Source: Pseudothermotoga elfii DSM 9442 = NBRC 107921 (lineage in GTDB: Bacteria > Thermotogota > Thermotogae > Thermotogales > DSM-5069). From it: DNA of 64,000 nucleotides. The position numbers were made by a program, and so were the translations under genes. How positions within the stretch are numbered: the stretch's first letter is position 1; every line of letters starts with the position of its first letter. Below are positions 47,835 through 55,999 of this stretch, piece after piece. The notes beneath the pieces were generated by a model, which worked only from the letters and a program-made list of their open reading frames with translations, was not told the origin of the DNA and ran no database searches. The stretch covers positions 1,144,001 to 1,208,000 of the forward strand of contig NC_022792.1 of NCBI RefSeq assembly GCF_000504085.1, written 5' to 3'.

Positions 47835-49100
47835 TTATTTCTTTTCTCCAAGTTCTGACAGCAATTTTTCGTATTCTTTTTTCAAATTTTCTATAACCTG
47901 ATCGATAGAAACCTGCCCGGCAACCGCGGCAGACATCTGGCTAACTATAGGAGATTGTAATCTTGAGTAAATTGTCGAATTTCTCACAGTAACAACCCAT
48001 TCTGGAGTCACTTCAGCGAGTTTGCCACATACGCTCTGCACCTGATCCATCACGGTAGCATCGTATTGAACTTTGTGATTTTTATAAGCAGACATGTGAT
48101 AGGTCTTTTTTAAATAAATGTCATAACCAAGTCCCTTCCATCCAATCCACAGTGCAAATTTGGCAGCTGCTTCCTCTCTGTCTTTTTTGCCTGTTTTGAA
48201 TGCCCCGAAAAATCTCCCGCCTTCCAAACTGAGCCACTCCACATCTTTCGGAAGATAAGCGGGAACGAAATTCTTTTCAGCTTTTAAAAGATCCAGTGTA
48301 CTCCAGCTACCAGCCCAGAGAACGGCAGTCAACCCACCTGTGAAAGCCATATTTGGATCCTGTGCGCTTATCCACTCAGCCGACACCATTATATTTTGTT
48401 TGAACAAATCTACAAATTCTATGAACAGCTGTTTTGCTTTAGGATCTCTGTCTAAGGTATAGTCAAGATTTTCATCAAGAATCTTGACTCCTCTTATACC
48501 AAGGTAACAGAACAACCTTTCAGCAGTACGCTGCATAGATAACGCATATGGCAAATTGTTGGCTTCTTTTACTTTTTTAAGTACATCTATGAATTCTTCC
48601 CAGGTCCAGGGTTCCTGTTTGCCGCCAAACGGAGGATATGGTATACCTGCTTTCTTAAAATAATCATCGTTCACCCACAAACATTGCAAAGTGAAATGTA
48701 ATGGAACATATTTTACAGCATCTCCTTCAGAAACACGAATTCGCACAACATCATACATGGCGTTTTTAAATTCTTCAAGGCTGATGTTCAAATATTTCTG
48801 GACGTATTGGCCAAGATCGATCATATATTGCATGTATCCGGGGGCATAAGGATAAGTAATTGTTACAAGATCTGGTAAATCACCGCTCATTATACCCAAT
48901 CTGACTTTTTGCTCATATTGGGCATACGGTACATCAACCAGTTCGAAGTCTACATCAGGATTAAGTTTTTTGTATTCTGCTATCGCTGCTTCAAGGCCTT
49001 CTCTTTCCGTACCACCGCCACACCAGACAACAAGTTTCACAGCCGCCATACCTGATATGAATAGAGCCGTAAGCATAAAAGCAATCAGAAAACGCTTCAT
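47835..49100 (-). CDS. ABC transporter extracellular solute-binding protein, probably for oligogalacturonides
   Basis: 421 residues from the ATG at 49100 after GGGGAGGGG. Signal peptide about 1-20 and family-1 patterns (LEAAIAEYKKLNPDVDFELVDVPY near 35-58; AAAKFALWIGWKGLGYDIYLK near 310). Divergent from the pectate lyase gene and leading the operon with GH4. The ligand assignment rests on that context. Confidence 0.9.
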   Translation of the reverse strand: MKRFLIAFMLTALFISGMAAVKLVVWCGGGTEREGLEAAIAEYKKLNPDVDFELVDVPYAQYEQKVRLGIMSGDLPDLVTITYPYAPGYMQYMIDLGQYVQKYLNISLEEFKNAMYDVVRIRVSEGDAVKYVPLHFTLQCLWVNDDYFKKAGIPYPPFGGKQEPWTWEEFIDVLKKVKEANNLPYALSMQRTAERLFCYLGIRGVKILDENLDYTLDRDPKAKQLFIEFVDLFKQNIMVSAEWISAQDPNMAFTGGLTAVLWAGSWSTLDLLKAEKNFVPAYLPKDVEWLSLEGGRFFGAFKTGKKDREEAAAKFALWIGWKGLGYDIYLKKTYHMSAYKNHKVQYDATVMDQVQSVCGKLAEVTPEWVVTVRNSTIYSRLQSPIVSQMSAAVAGQVSIDQVIENLKKEYEKLLSELGEKK

Positions 49101-49138
49101 AATAACCCCTCCCCATTGATAAGATGTGAACCAAAAAA

Positions 49139-49168
49139 ATTTTATCAAATTTTATCACAGTATTTCAA
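49139..49168 (-). promoter_or_regulatory. promoter of the uronate ABC/GH4 operon
   Basis: On the minus strand TTGAAA (49168-49163), 18 bp, TAAAAT (49144-49139). The 186-bp divergent region also carries a + strand TATAAT (49229-49234) suited to the pectate lyase gene. A short direct repeat GATAAAATTT occurs twice in a row on the minus strand. Confidence 0.5.
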
Positions 49169-49286
49169 TCAGATTTTCCAGCTTAATATAAGCAATTTTT
49201 ATGGTTAAAAAGCATCCAGATTGTACATTATAATATATACGTGGTAGAAAGAAATTTTTTGCTAAATTTTGAAGGGGGGATCTTCA

Positions 49287-50375
49287 ATGAAGAGATTGTT
49301 ACTCTGTGTAACTATTTTGATAACTCTAAACATGTGCTTTGCTCTGGAAACAACGCTTTCTGAGCAACCTGTTGGGTTTGCGTCAGTCGATGCTCTTGGT
49401 TTAAATGGGACAACCGGCGGTCTGGGTGGAAAAGTAGTTTATGTTAAAACAGGTGAAGAACTTGAAAAATGGAGCAGCTCAGAAGAAAAATACATAATCG
49501 TAATCGACGGTGAAATTATTTTTGAACCAAGGAGAGAGATCAAGCTAACCTCAAACAAAACTGTTATTGGAATTAACAATGCAAAACTTATCGGAGCAGG
49601 TTTTATCATTAAAAATCAAGAAAACATCGTTATAAGAAATATTCATTTTGAAGGTTTCTATATGGAAGATGATCCACAGGGGAAGAAATACGATTACGAT
49701 TATATCAATATCGAAGGTTCTCATCATGTATGGATTGATCATTGCACATTTGTAAATGGAAATGATGGAGCAGTAGATATCACGAAATTTTCGAGTTATG
49801 TAACTGTCTCCTGGTGTAAATTTGTCGATCATGACAAAGTATCACTTGTGGGAAGTAGTGACAGAGAAGATCCTCAAAAGGCTTCAGATAGCTATAAAGT
49901 TACTTATCATCATAATTATTTCAAAAACTGTATTCAGCGGATGCCAAGGGTGCGTTTTGGCACGGTTCATGTATTCAACAACTTTTACAGTGCAGGTTTC
50001 AGAACAAATGTTTCCGGGAATGTCGTTCCATTGTATGCGATTGCTTCTACTACAAATGCCAGAGTTCATGTCGAAGCAAACTATTTCATGGGATTTGGGG
50101 CAAAATTAATGGAAGAGGCCAATGTTGCATTTATTCCAACAACCGTAACAGCGGGTTCGTCCCCTGAAGGTTATCTGAGTTTGGGAAATAACGAGGCTGA
50201 AAATATTTTTGTCTACTGTAAAGAGCCACAAGTGAAGTTCTTGAGGGAATCAGAGCCAGTCTTTGAGCCACGCCAGTTTTACAATTACAAATTAAACAGT
50301 GCTAATGAAGTACCAAAAATAGTTGTTGAAAATTCAGGATCTGGTAAATTGGTTTTTGTTGATATCGAAACCTGA
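49287..50375 (+). CDS. pelA: pectate lyase, polysaccharide lyase family 1
   Basis: 362 residues, close in size to the Thermotoga PL1 enzyme. Signal peptide about 1-19, then the right-handed beta-helix. Calcium and active-site patterns: WIDHCTFVNGNDGAVDITKFSSYVTVSWC near 145-172 (Asp ligands) and QRMPRVRFG near 215 (catalytic Arg). Secreted; cleaves polygalacturonate by beta-elimination to unsaturated oligogalacturonides. ATG at 49287 follows GGGGGGATC. It feeds the divergent ABC transporter. Confidence 0.94.
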   Translation: MKRLLLCVTILITLNMCFALETTLSEQPVGFASVDALGLNGTTGGLGGKVVYVKTGEELEKWSSSEEKYIIVIDGEIIFEPRREIKLTSNKTVIGINNAKLIGAGFIIKNQENIVIRNIHFEGFYMEDDPQGKKYDYDYINIEGSHHVWIDHCTFVNGNDGAVDITKFSSYVTVSWCKFVDHDKVSLVGSSDREDPQKASDSYKVTYHHNYFKNCIQRMPRVRFGTVHVFNNFYSAGFRTNVSGNVVPLYAIASTTNARVHVEANYFMGFGAKLMEEANVAFIPTTVTAGSSPEGYLSLGNNEAENIFVYCKEPQVKFLRESEPVFEPRQFYNYKLNSANEVPKIVVENSGSGKLVFVDIET

Positions 50376-50405
50376 TTGATAGCAGGAACTGTTCTTCTTC
50401 CTAAC

Positions 50406-50456
50406 TTGACTAATATTGAAAAAAAGCGTACAATTTATGTACGTACGTTTACGTAT
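50406..50456 (+). promoter_or_regulatory. promoter and AraR-type operator (autoregulation)
   Basis: TTGACT (50406-50411), 17 bp, TACAAT (50429-50434). Directly after it lies ATGTACGTAC (50437-50446), three bases, TACGTAT (50450-50456). The same two-part arrangement occurs at 52372-52391, and the first half at 55890-55899. The GTACGTAC core is the core of the known Bacillus AraR box. Confidence 0.75.
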
Positions 50457-50465
50457 GCTGTGGAG

Positions 50466-51530
50466 GTGGTATCAATAGTACCAAAATACAAAATAATAGA
50501 GCAAACTTTGATAAAAGAGCTGAAATCCGGGAAATACAATTCTGGCGATAAACTTCCTACAGAGAAAGAATTGATGGAGCGGTTTGAAGCCAGCAGAGAA
50601 ACTGTGAGAAAAGCGCTTGATAGATTGGCTGTCAAAGGTATTATTACCCGCAAACCTGGTGTAGGGACATTTGTGAACCTCGGGAAAGAAAACCACATGG
50701 TTGGTATAATAGTTCAGCAGATAACGAGCTACATATTTCCCTATATAGTTTTTGGAGCAGAAGATTATCTATTCAGAAATGGCTACAAGATGTTGCTTGG
50801 GAACGCATCGGAAGATCCCAACAAAGAAAAGCAAGTTATCGGTGAGTGGATTGAATCGGGAGTAACCGGTTTAATAATAGACCCTGTGTGCAGCGCAACA
50901 AAAAGGGCAAATAAAGAGTATGTAGAATCGCTGGTAAAAGAAGGAATAAAAATAGTTCTTGTTCACAGCGATTGGAATATAAATGGTACTGGCAGTGTTG
51001 TTCTTGATGATTCATACGGGGGTAAAAAAGCTGCAGAGATTTTTCATCAATTTGGTCACAAAAAAGTTGCTGTACTATATAAATCAATTCACCTGCCAAG
51101 TGTTATAAGAGCAAAAAGTTTTGTGGAGAGAGCAAATGAGCTGGGGTTTGAAAAAATTTATGAAAAATCATTCAATGTTTCCGAATTTACAGGAGCTCCA
51201 ATGCAGGGTTCTTTTGAGCTTCTCAGCCTGCCAAAGCAACTGCGCCCCACAGCTATTTTCTGCTATAATGATGCGACGGCACTTCAGCTACAGCTTGTTG
51301 CAAAACGACTTGGCCTGAGAATTCCGGAAGATGTCTCAGTTATAGGATTTGATGATGCTCCTCTGGGAGATTTCAGAGAAACTCTGACAACATTTGCTCA
51401 CCCCAAAGAAGACGTAGGCAAAAAAGCGGTAGACATTCTCTTGAAAATGATTCATGGTGGAAGAGCAGAGAAAATAATTCTACAACCGGAGTTGATAGAA
51501 AGAAGTTCTGTTTCTTCACCATCAGAATAA
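50466..51530 (+). CDS. araR: AraR-type regulator: GntR winged helix fused to LacI-like sugar domain
   Basis: About 354 residues. The GntR winged helix (about 8-70; DKLPTEKELMERFEASRETVRKALDRLAVKGIITRKPG) precedes a LacI/periplasmic-binding domain (from MVGIIVQQITSY; AIFCYNDATALQLQLVAKRLGLRIPEDVSVIGFDDAPLGD near 275-315). This architecture defines AraR, the L-arabinose-responsive repressor. Start uncertain: GTG at 50466 is given, but GGAGGTGG (50462-50469) covers it and is ideally placed for the ATA at 50475. Followed within 15 bp by an AraD-like gene. Confidence 0.87.
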   Translation: MVSIVPKYKIIEQTLIKELKSGKYNSGDKLPTEKELMERFEASRETVRKALDRLAVKGIITRKPGVGTFVNLGKENHMVGIIVQQITSYIFPYIVFGAEDYLFRNGYKMLLGNASEDPNKEKQVIGEWIESGVTGLIIDPVCSATKRANKEYVESLVKEGIKIVLVHSDWNINGTGSVVLDDSYGGKKAAEIFHQFGHKKVAVLYKSIHLPSVIRAKSFVERANELGFEKIYEKSFNVSEFTGAPMQGSFELLSLPKQLRPTAIFCYNDATALQLQLVAKRLGLRIPEDVSVIGFDDAPLGDFRETLTTFAHPKEDVGKKAVDILLKMIHGGRAEKIILQPELIERSSVSSPSE

Positions 51531-51544
51531 TCAGGAGGGGTTTC

Positions 51545-52180
51545 ATGTACGAAAAAGAAAAACAATTACTTTATGAGGCTCATTTGACCCTTGAAAAATA
51601 TGGTCTGGTAGCTTATACAAGTGGAAATGTTAGCTTGAGAATCGACGATAAGGTCTTGATTAAACCCTCTGGTGTGCCATACTCTTCTCTTAAACCATCT
51701 GACATGGTTCTTGTGGATTTAGGCGGGAAGATTTTAGATGGAAATATGAAGCCATCAGTTGATACAGCTACGCATTTGTATCTATACAGAAATATAGAAT
51801 GGGCAAAATCTATCATACACACACACTCTACCTTTGCAACTGTTTTTGCTGTACGCGAAAAACCATTGCCTGTTTTATGCACTGCACATGCAGATGTTTT
51901 TGGTGAAGAGATTCCAATTACTGAGTATGCCCCGGTAGGATCTGAAGCAATTGGAAAGGCTGTTTTAAAGGTAATGGGAAAATCAGGAACAGTTCTTTTG
52001 AGAAAGCACGGCGTAATAGTTGTTGGAACCTCAATTGAAGACGCTCTCAAAAAGGCAATTTTTCTGGAAGAAGTGGCGAAAATGAGCTATTTTGCTCTTG
52101 CAAAACAGCAAGTCACCCCACTCGATATAGATGAAATAAATAAATTACACCAACAGTACCACACAAAATACGGACAGTAA
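51545..52180 (+). CDS. araD: L-ribulose-5-phosphate 4-epimerase-like (class II aldolase family)
   Basis: 211 residues. Substrate and metal motifs of the class II aldolase/epimerase family: SGNVSLR near 22, KPSGVPY near 36, IIHTHSTFATVFA near 90-102 (zinc His), TAHADVFGEEIP near 115. The C-terminus LHQQYHTKYGQ is of the AraD kind. AraD converts L-ribulose-5-phosphate to D-xylulose-5-phosphate. L-fuculose-phosphate aldolase is the main alternative. Linked to the AraR-type gene with AGGAGGGG before the ATG. Confidence 0.83.
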   Translation: MYEKEKQLLYEAHLTLEKYGLVAYTSGNVSLRIDDKVLIKPSGVPYSSLKPSDMVLVDLGGKILDGNMKPSVDTATHLYLYRNIEWAKSIIHTHSTFATVFAVREKPLPVLCTAHADVFGEEIPITEYAPVGSEAIGKAVLKVMGKSGTVLLRKHGVIVVGTSIEDALKKAIFLEEVAKMSYFALAKQQVTPLDIDEINKLHQQYHTKYGQ

Positions 52181-52210
52181 AATATCCCTGAAAGATAGGG
52201 ATATTTTATT
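52180..52210 (+). terminator. intrinsic terminator after araR-araD
   Basis: AATATCCCT (52181-52189) pairs with AGGGATATT (52197-52205), loop of seven, then TTATTT. It overlaps the stop of the araD-like gene. Confidence 0.8.
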
Positions 52211-52331
52211 TGTTCTTGCCAAAACCCACTATAGCCAAAGATAATTCAAAAAAATCGAAGTAATTAGTCAATAAGATCATTTCTCTGGCTAAAGACACGT
52301 ATTTTGGGCATTATCTAACCAAATTTGGAGT

Positions 52332-52393
52332 TTGAACTTTGAGTTTACAATTGAGTATAATTTGTGTAGTAATGTACGTACCAATACGTATTG
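52332..52393 (+). promoter_or_regulatory. promoter with double AraR-type operator
   Basis: TTGAAC (52332-52337), 18 bp, TATAAT (52356-52361). From about the transcription start onward come ATGTACGTAC (52372-52381) and the perfect 12-bp palindrome CAATACGTATTG (52382-52393). A repressor there would block elongation. The remaining 52394-52561 is AT-rich leader with no other feature recognised. Confidence 0.78.
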
Positions 52394-52561
52394 CAGCTAA
52401 TGCTGTTTTAGACAGTACTTGATGATTTGTGATGTGAGATTGGTTAGAAAATTACAAAATTAATTAACATAGCCGTGGTTGTTTCTCCACTTTGCTTTAT
52501 TTCTTAGAATTTTTGTCGTTTATCAATGATTGTTGCGACTAAAATCAGGGGAGGTGGTTTC

Positions 52562-53887
52562 ATGAAACTCAAATTATTGTTTGCAGTCATGGTTATGCTT
52601 TCTATGCTTACTTTAGCCCAGATCACCATAAGTGTTGTTGCCTGTTCTGACAATGCTGATTCACTGAAATGGTTAGCTCAGGAGTTTATGAAACAAAATC
52701 CAGACATCAAGGTTGAAGTCACTACATTGTCCTGGGAAGTACTGTATCCAAGAATTCTCGCAGACATAAGCGCTAAATCAGGGGCATTTGATGTTTTCAA
52801 CTGGGATGTTATGACAGCAGGAGCTGTCAGCCAGGGGTGTGTAGATTTATTCGAGTTTATGAAGCAAAATCCAGATCTTGTAGACCCAAACTACGATATG
52901 AACGATTTATTGCCACTTGCGAAGAACTTAGGCATCTGGGATGGTAAACTGGTTGGTTTTCCGTATTTCAACAACACTATGCTTTTTTATTACCGCAAAG
53001 ACCTCTTTGAAAATCCAAAATACAAAGAAGAATTTCAAAAAATGTTTGGTAGACCATTAAGGGTTCCAACAACATGGGCAGAAGCCGTGGACGTTGCACG
53101 ATATTTCACAAAATCTTATAACAAAAATTCCCCAACACAATATGGTATAGCACTGATGTTTCCAACAACACACACGATGTTTTACATGTATCTTATTTTC
53201 TTTGGACCATACAGAAGAAGTGTGGAAGGAATAACTCGTTTTGGTGAAGTGGACCTGGATTATGGCGATTATTTCACCGCCAGCAAAAAACCAGCTTTCG
53301 CAAGCGATTTAGGCTTAAAAGCGTTTGAAGATATGAAAGCCCTTATGCCGTATTCACCAGACCCGCTTGGCTCTGATTACGGTGAAACAATAGAGTATTT
53401 TTCAAAAGGTATAGTCGCAATGGTGCCACAATGGACCAACCCATATTTGCAATTCAAGTCTTCTCCGGCTCTTCAACCTGACGAAGAAAAGATAGGCATC
53501 GCACCAATGCCGGGTCGTTCTGTGGCGGGCAACTGGGCCCTTGGAATTAACAAATTTATTTCTCCTGAAAAACAAAAAGCGGCTTTCAAATTCATTCAAT
53601 TTGCCACATCTAAATGGGCAGATAAGGAAAAACTCATCAGGTTTGCCATAGCCCCTGTGAGAAAATCTACGCTCGAAGATGCAGAAGCGCAGAATGCTAT
53701 ACCGTGGGTAAAGGTTCTTCCATCAATCTATGCTGATGAGACATTCAGGCCAAGAATTCCTGAGGAACCTCGATTGGAAGATATATCGAACATCAATTTT
53801 GCAAAAATACTTGCCGGCGAGTTACCTCTTACGCTGGAAACTCTACAGAATATTGCCACGCAGTGGGAAGATGTGTTATCAAAGTAG
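52562..53887 (+). CDS. ABC transporter extracellular sugar-binding protein (arabinose block, first system)
   Basis: 441 residues from an ATG after GGGGAGGTGG. Signal peptide about 1-19. Family-1 patterns: WLAQEFMKQNPDIKVEVTTL near 38-57, LFYYRKDLFENPKY near 140, and AAFKFIQFATSKWADKEK near 340. Promoter carries the AraR-type operator, so the ligand is likely arabinose or an arabino-oligosaccharide. Confidence 0.92.
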   Translation: MKLKLLFAVMVMLSMLTLAQITISVVACSDNADSLKWLAQEFMKQNPDIKVEVTTLSWEVLYPRILADISAKSGAFDVFNWDVMTAGAVSQGCVDLFEFMKQNPDLVDPNYDMNDLLPLAKNLGIWDGKLVGFPYFNNTMLFYYRKDLFENPKYKEEFQKMFGRPLRVPTTWAEAVDVARYFTKSYNKNSPTQYGIALMFPTTHTMFYMYLIFFGPYRRSVEGITRFGEVDLDYGDYFTASKKPAFASDLGLKAFEDMKALMPYSPDPLGSDYGETIEYFSKGIVAMVPQWTNPYLQFKSSPALQPDEEKIGIAPMPGRSVAGNWALGINKFISPEKQKAAFKFIQFATSKWADKEKLIRFAIAPVRKSTLEDAEAQNAIPWVKVLPSIYADETFRPRIPEEPRLEDISNINFAKILAGELPLTLETLQNIATQWEDVLSK

Positions 53888-53895
53888 ATCAGGTG

Positions 53896-53918
53896 GGGAG
53901 CAGGTTTTTCCTGCTCCC
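53896..53918 (+). terminator. hairpin between binding-protein and permease genes
   Basis: GGGAGCAGG (53896-53904) pairs perfectly with CCTGCTCCC (53910-53918), loop TTTTT. No long T-run follows, so attenuation or mRNA protection is more likely than full termination. Confidence 0.7.
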
Positions 53919-53947
53919 TATCTTATTCATGCCAGGAGGGAGTCGCA

Positions 53948-54838
53948 GTGATTACGGCCAACAAAAAGAAAATAGGCTTGCTAATGGTACTGCCAGCTAT
54001 AATACTTTTTATAATCATGACCATCTACCCCTTTGCTTATATGATCTACGCTTCATTTACTGATCTTGATCTTTCCAGAGCAAACACAGGCAAAATAATT
54101 GGATTAAGGAATTATTTAGATATTTTCAAAGATCAGCTTGCTATTTCTTCAATAGAATTTACCGCTTTGATGGTTTTGATAGCTGTTCCTGTAGAAATGG
54201 TACTTGGCCTGGCTCTATCTTACCTGATTCGCAATCTGGTTGGGGAAAAGATTCTGAGAGCCCTTTTTCTCATTCCAATGATGGTACCGGCTGCTGTGGG
54301 TGGTTTCGGGTGGAAAATGCTTTTCAATTTCATCTTTGGTCCTGTTAATTATTTTCTCAATCTTTTTGGAATTCAGTCTGTAGAATGGTTTGGAAGGCCC
54401 GGTAGCGCTCGTATAGCTGTATTGATAGTTGAAATCTGGCAATGGGCGCCTTTTGTTTTTCTGATACTTTATGCTGCCCTTCAGGCATTACCAAGGGATA
54501 TCCTTGATGCAGGAAAGGTTGATGGGGCAGGTGGCTGGAAACTTTTCCTTCATATAGAATTACCGCTACTCAGGCCTATATTTTATGTGACTCTATTGTT
54601 GAGAGTAATAGACGTTTTAAGAACTTTCGATATTGTTTATATGACAACATATGGAGGACCTGGTTCTGCAACTTCAACCTGGAGTTTCTATGCGTACAAG
54701 GTTACAGTATCTTATGGATGGAATATAGGATATGGTTCGGCGTTGTGCGTAATTTTAATAATTGTCAGTGCTATTTTGATAAACACCCTCACAAAGGTTT
54801 TGAATATAGGTAGGGAGCTTGGGCTTTCTAAGGAGTGA
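53948..54838 (+). CDS. sugar ABC transporter permease, MalF type
   Basis: 296 residues, six membrane segments, EAA loop ILDAGKVDGAGGWKLFLHIELP near 185. GTG start after AGGAGGG. Next gene follows after 5 bp. Confidence 0.93.
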   Translation: MITANKKKIGLLMVLPAIILFIIMTIYPFAYMIYASFTDLDLSRANTGKIIGLRNYLDIFKDQLAISSIEFTALMVLIAVPVEMVLGLALSYLIRNLVGEKILRALFLIPMMVPAAVGGFGWKMLFNFIFGPVNYFLNLFGIQSVEWFGRPGSARIAVLIVEIWQWAPFVFLILYAALQALPRDILDAGKVDGAGGWKLFLHIELPLLRPIFYVTLLLRVIDVLRTFDIVYMTTYGGPGSATSTWSFYAYKVTVSYGWNIGYGSALCVILIIVSAILINTLTKVLNIGRELGLSKE

Positions 54839-54843
54839 GATAA

Positions 54844-55692
54844 ATGAAAAGAAAAATAAAAATGGCAATAAAATTTTGTGCGGCTATTATCGTTTTGTCT
54901 GTTTTCCTCTTTCCTATATACTGGATCTTCATAACTGCATTCAAACCCGAAGCTGAATGGTTTACCATGCCACCTATTTTCTGGCCATCTAATTTCACTA
55001 TCTCTAACTTTTTAGGAACAGGCTCAACCACTTTCGGAACGACCACAACATCAATATCAGGTATAGTACCTTTCCTGCGAAACAGTATCGCTGTTGCAAC
55101 AATAACTTCTTTAATTTCAACTTTCATTGCTGCACTTGCAGCGTATGCCATTTCAAGAACCAAAATAGGCGGTACTGCTCTTGCCGGTTGGTTTATATCC
55201 ATGAGATTTCTTCCCCCAATAGCCACTGCTATTCCGTTGTATGTAATATTTTCAAAGATATCCCTTTTAAACACCTGGTGGGCATTAATATTGCCGTATC
55301 TTGTCCCTACAACGGCTCTTTCAATATGGTTGTTGATCTCGTTTTTTAATGAAATTCCTCAGGAAATAGAAGAAGCAGCTTACATAGACGGCGCATCACA
55401 CGCTCAAACATTTCTTAAAGTAGTTTTGCCACTCAGTGCCCCCGGACTTGCCGCAGCAGCCATTCTATCCTTTATTCAAAGCTGGGGTGAGTTTTTACTT
55501 GCATTGATTCTTACAAGTAATGCATCTGCCCAGACCTTACCGGTTTATCTTGGCAGATATATCACAGGCTGGAGAGTAGCATGGGGCCCTTTATCGGCTG
55601 CAGGGCTGGTAACTATGTTACCGGTGATAATTTTCGCTCTGATAACGCAACGTTATCTAATTCGTGGCCTCACCCTGGGTGCAGTAAAGTGA
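54844..55692 (+). CDS. sugar ABC transporter permease, MalG type
   Basis: 282 residues, six membrane segments, EAA loop IEEAAYIDGASHAQTFLKVVLP near 178. The ribosome-binding site AAGGAG overlaps the end of the preceding gene. Confidence 0.93.
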   Translation: MKRKIKMAIKFCAAIIVLSVFLFPIYWIFITAFKPEAEWFTMPPIFWPSNFTISNFLGTGSTTFGTTTTSISGIVPFLRNSIAVATITSLISTFIAALAAYAISRTKIGGTALAGWFISMRFLPPIATAIPLYVIFSKISLLNTWWALILPYLVPTTALSIWLLISFFNEIPQEIEEAAYIDGASHAQTFLKVVLPLSAPGLAAAAILSFIQSWGEFLLALILTSNASAQTLPVYLGRYITGWRVAWGPLSAAGLVTMLPVIIFALITQRYLIRGLTLGAVK

Positions 55693-55878
55693 ACTTACCT
55701 GAAAACAAATTATTAACAATATCTGTTTAATAAAAAGAAAATCCAAGATATTCTGAGTAAACAGGAGAAAATCTTAGAATTTACCCACGATCATCCTTGT
55801 TGAGTCTTCTTTTTTCTGTTAAATGGTATTATCCACTCTTAAAGAATGTTTACACCTTTTGGAATCTATGGTCAAATA

Positions 55879-55900
55879 TATACTGATATATGTACGTATC
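55879..55900 (+). promoter_or_regulatory. AraR-type half operator upstream of the second arabinose ABC operon
   Basis: ATGTACGTAT (55890-55899) follows a TATACT (55879-55884) that could be a -10 box; the -35 is weak. It matches the first half of the sites at 50437 and 52372; the second half is not conserved. The rest of 55693-55999 is AT-rich with no gene recognised. Confidence 0.6.
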
Positions 55901-55999
55901 TATAAATACATTATCCATTTTCCTTTTTTGATTGCTATCTGTTCTTTTTTATTTTTACCAGCTGATTCAGGCATGTATCTTTAAGGGAGGAGGGATAAA

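Noticed and set aside
51613-52050. 145-codon minus-strand frame
   Set aside because: Antisense to the araD-like gene, whose motifs are clear.
54828-55274. 148-codon minus-strand frame
   Set aside because: Antisense to a permease gene; hydrophobic codon bias explains the open frame.
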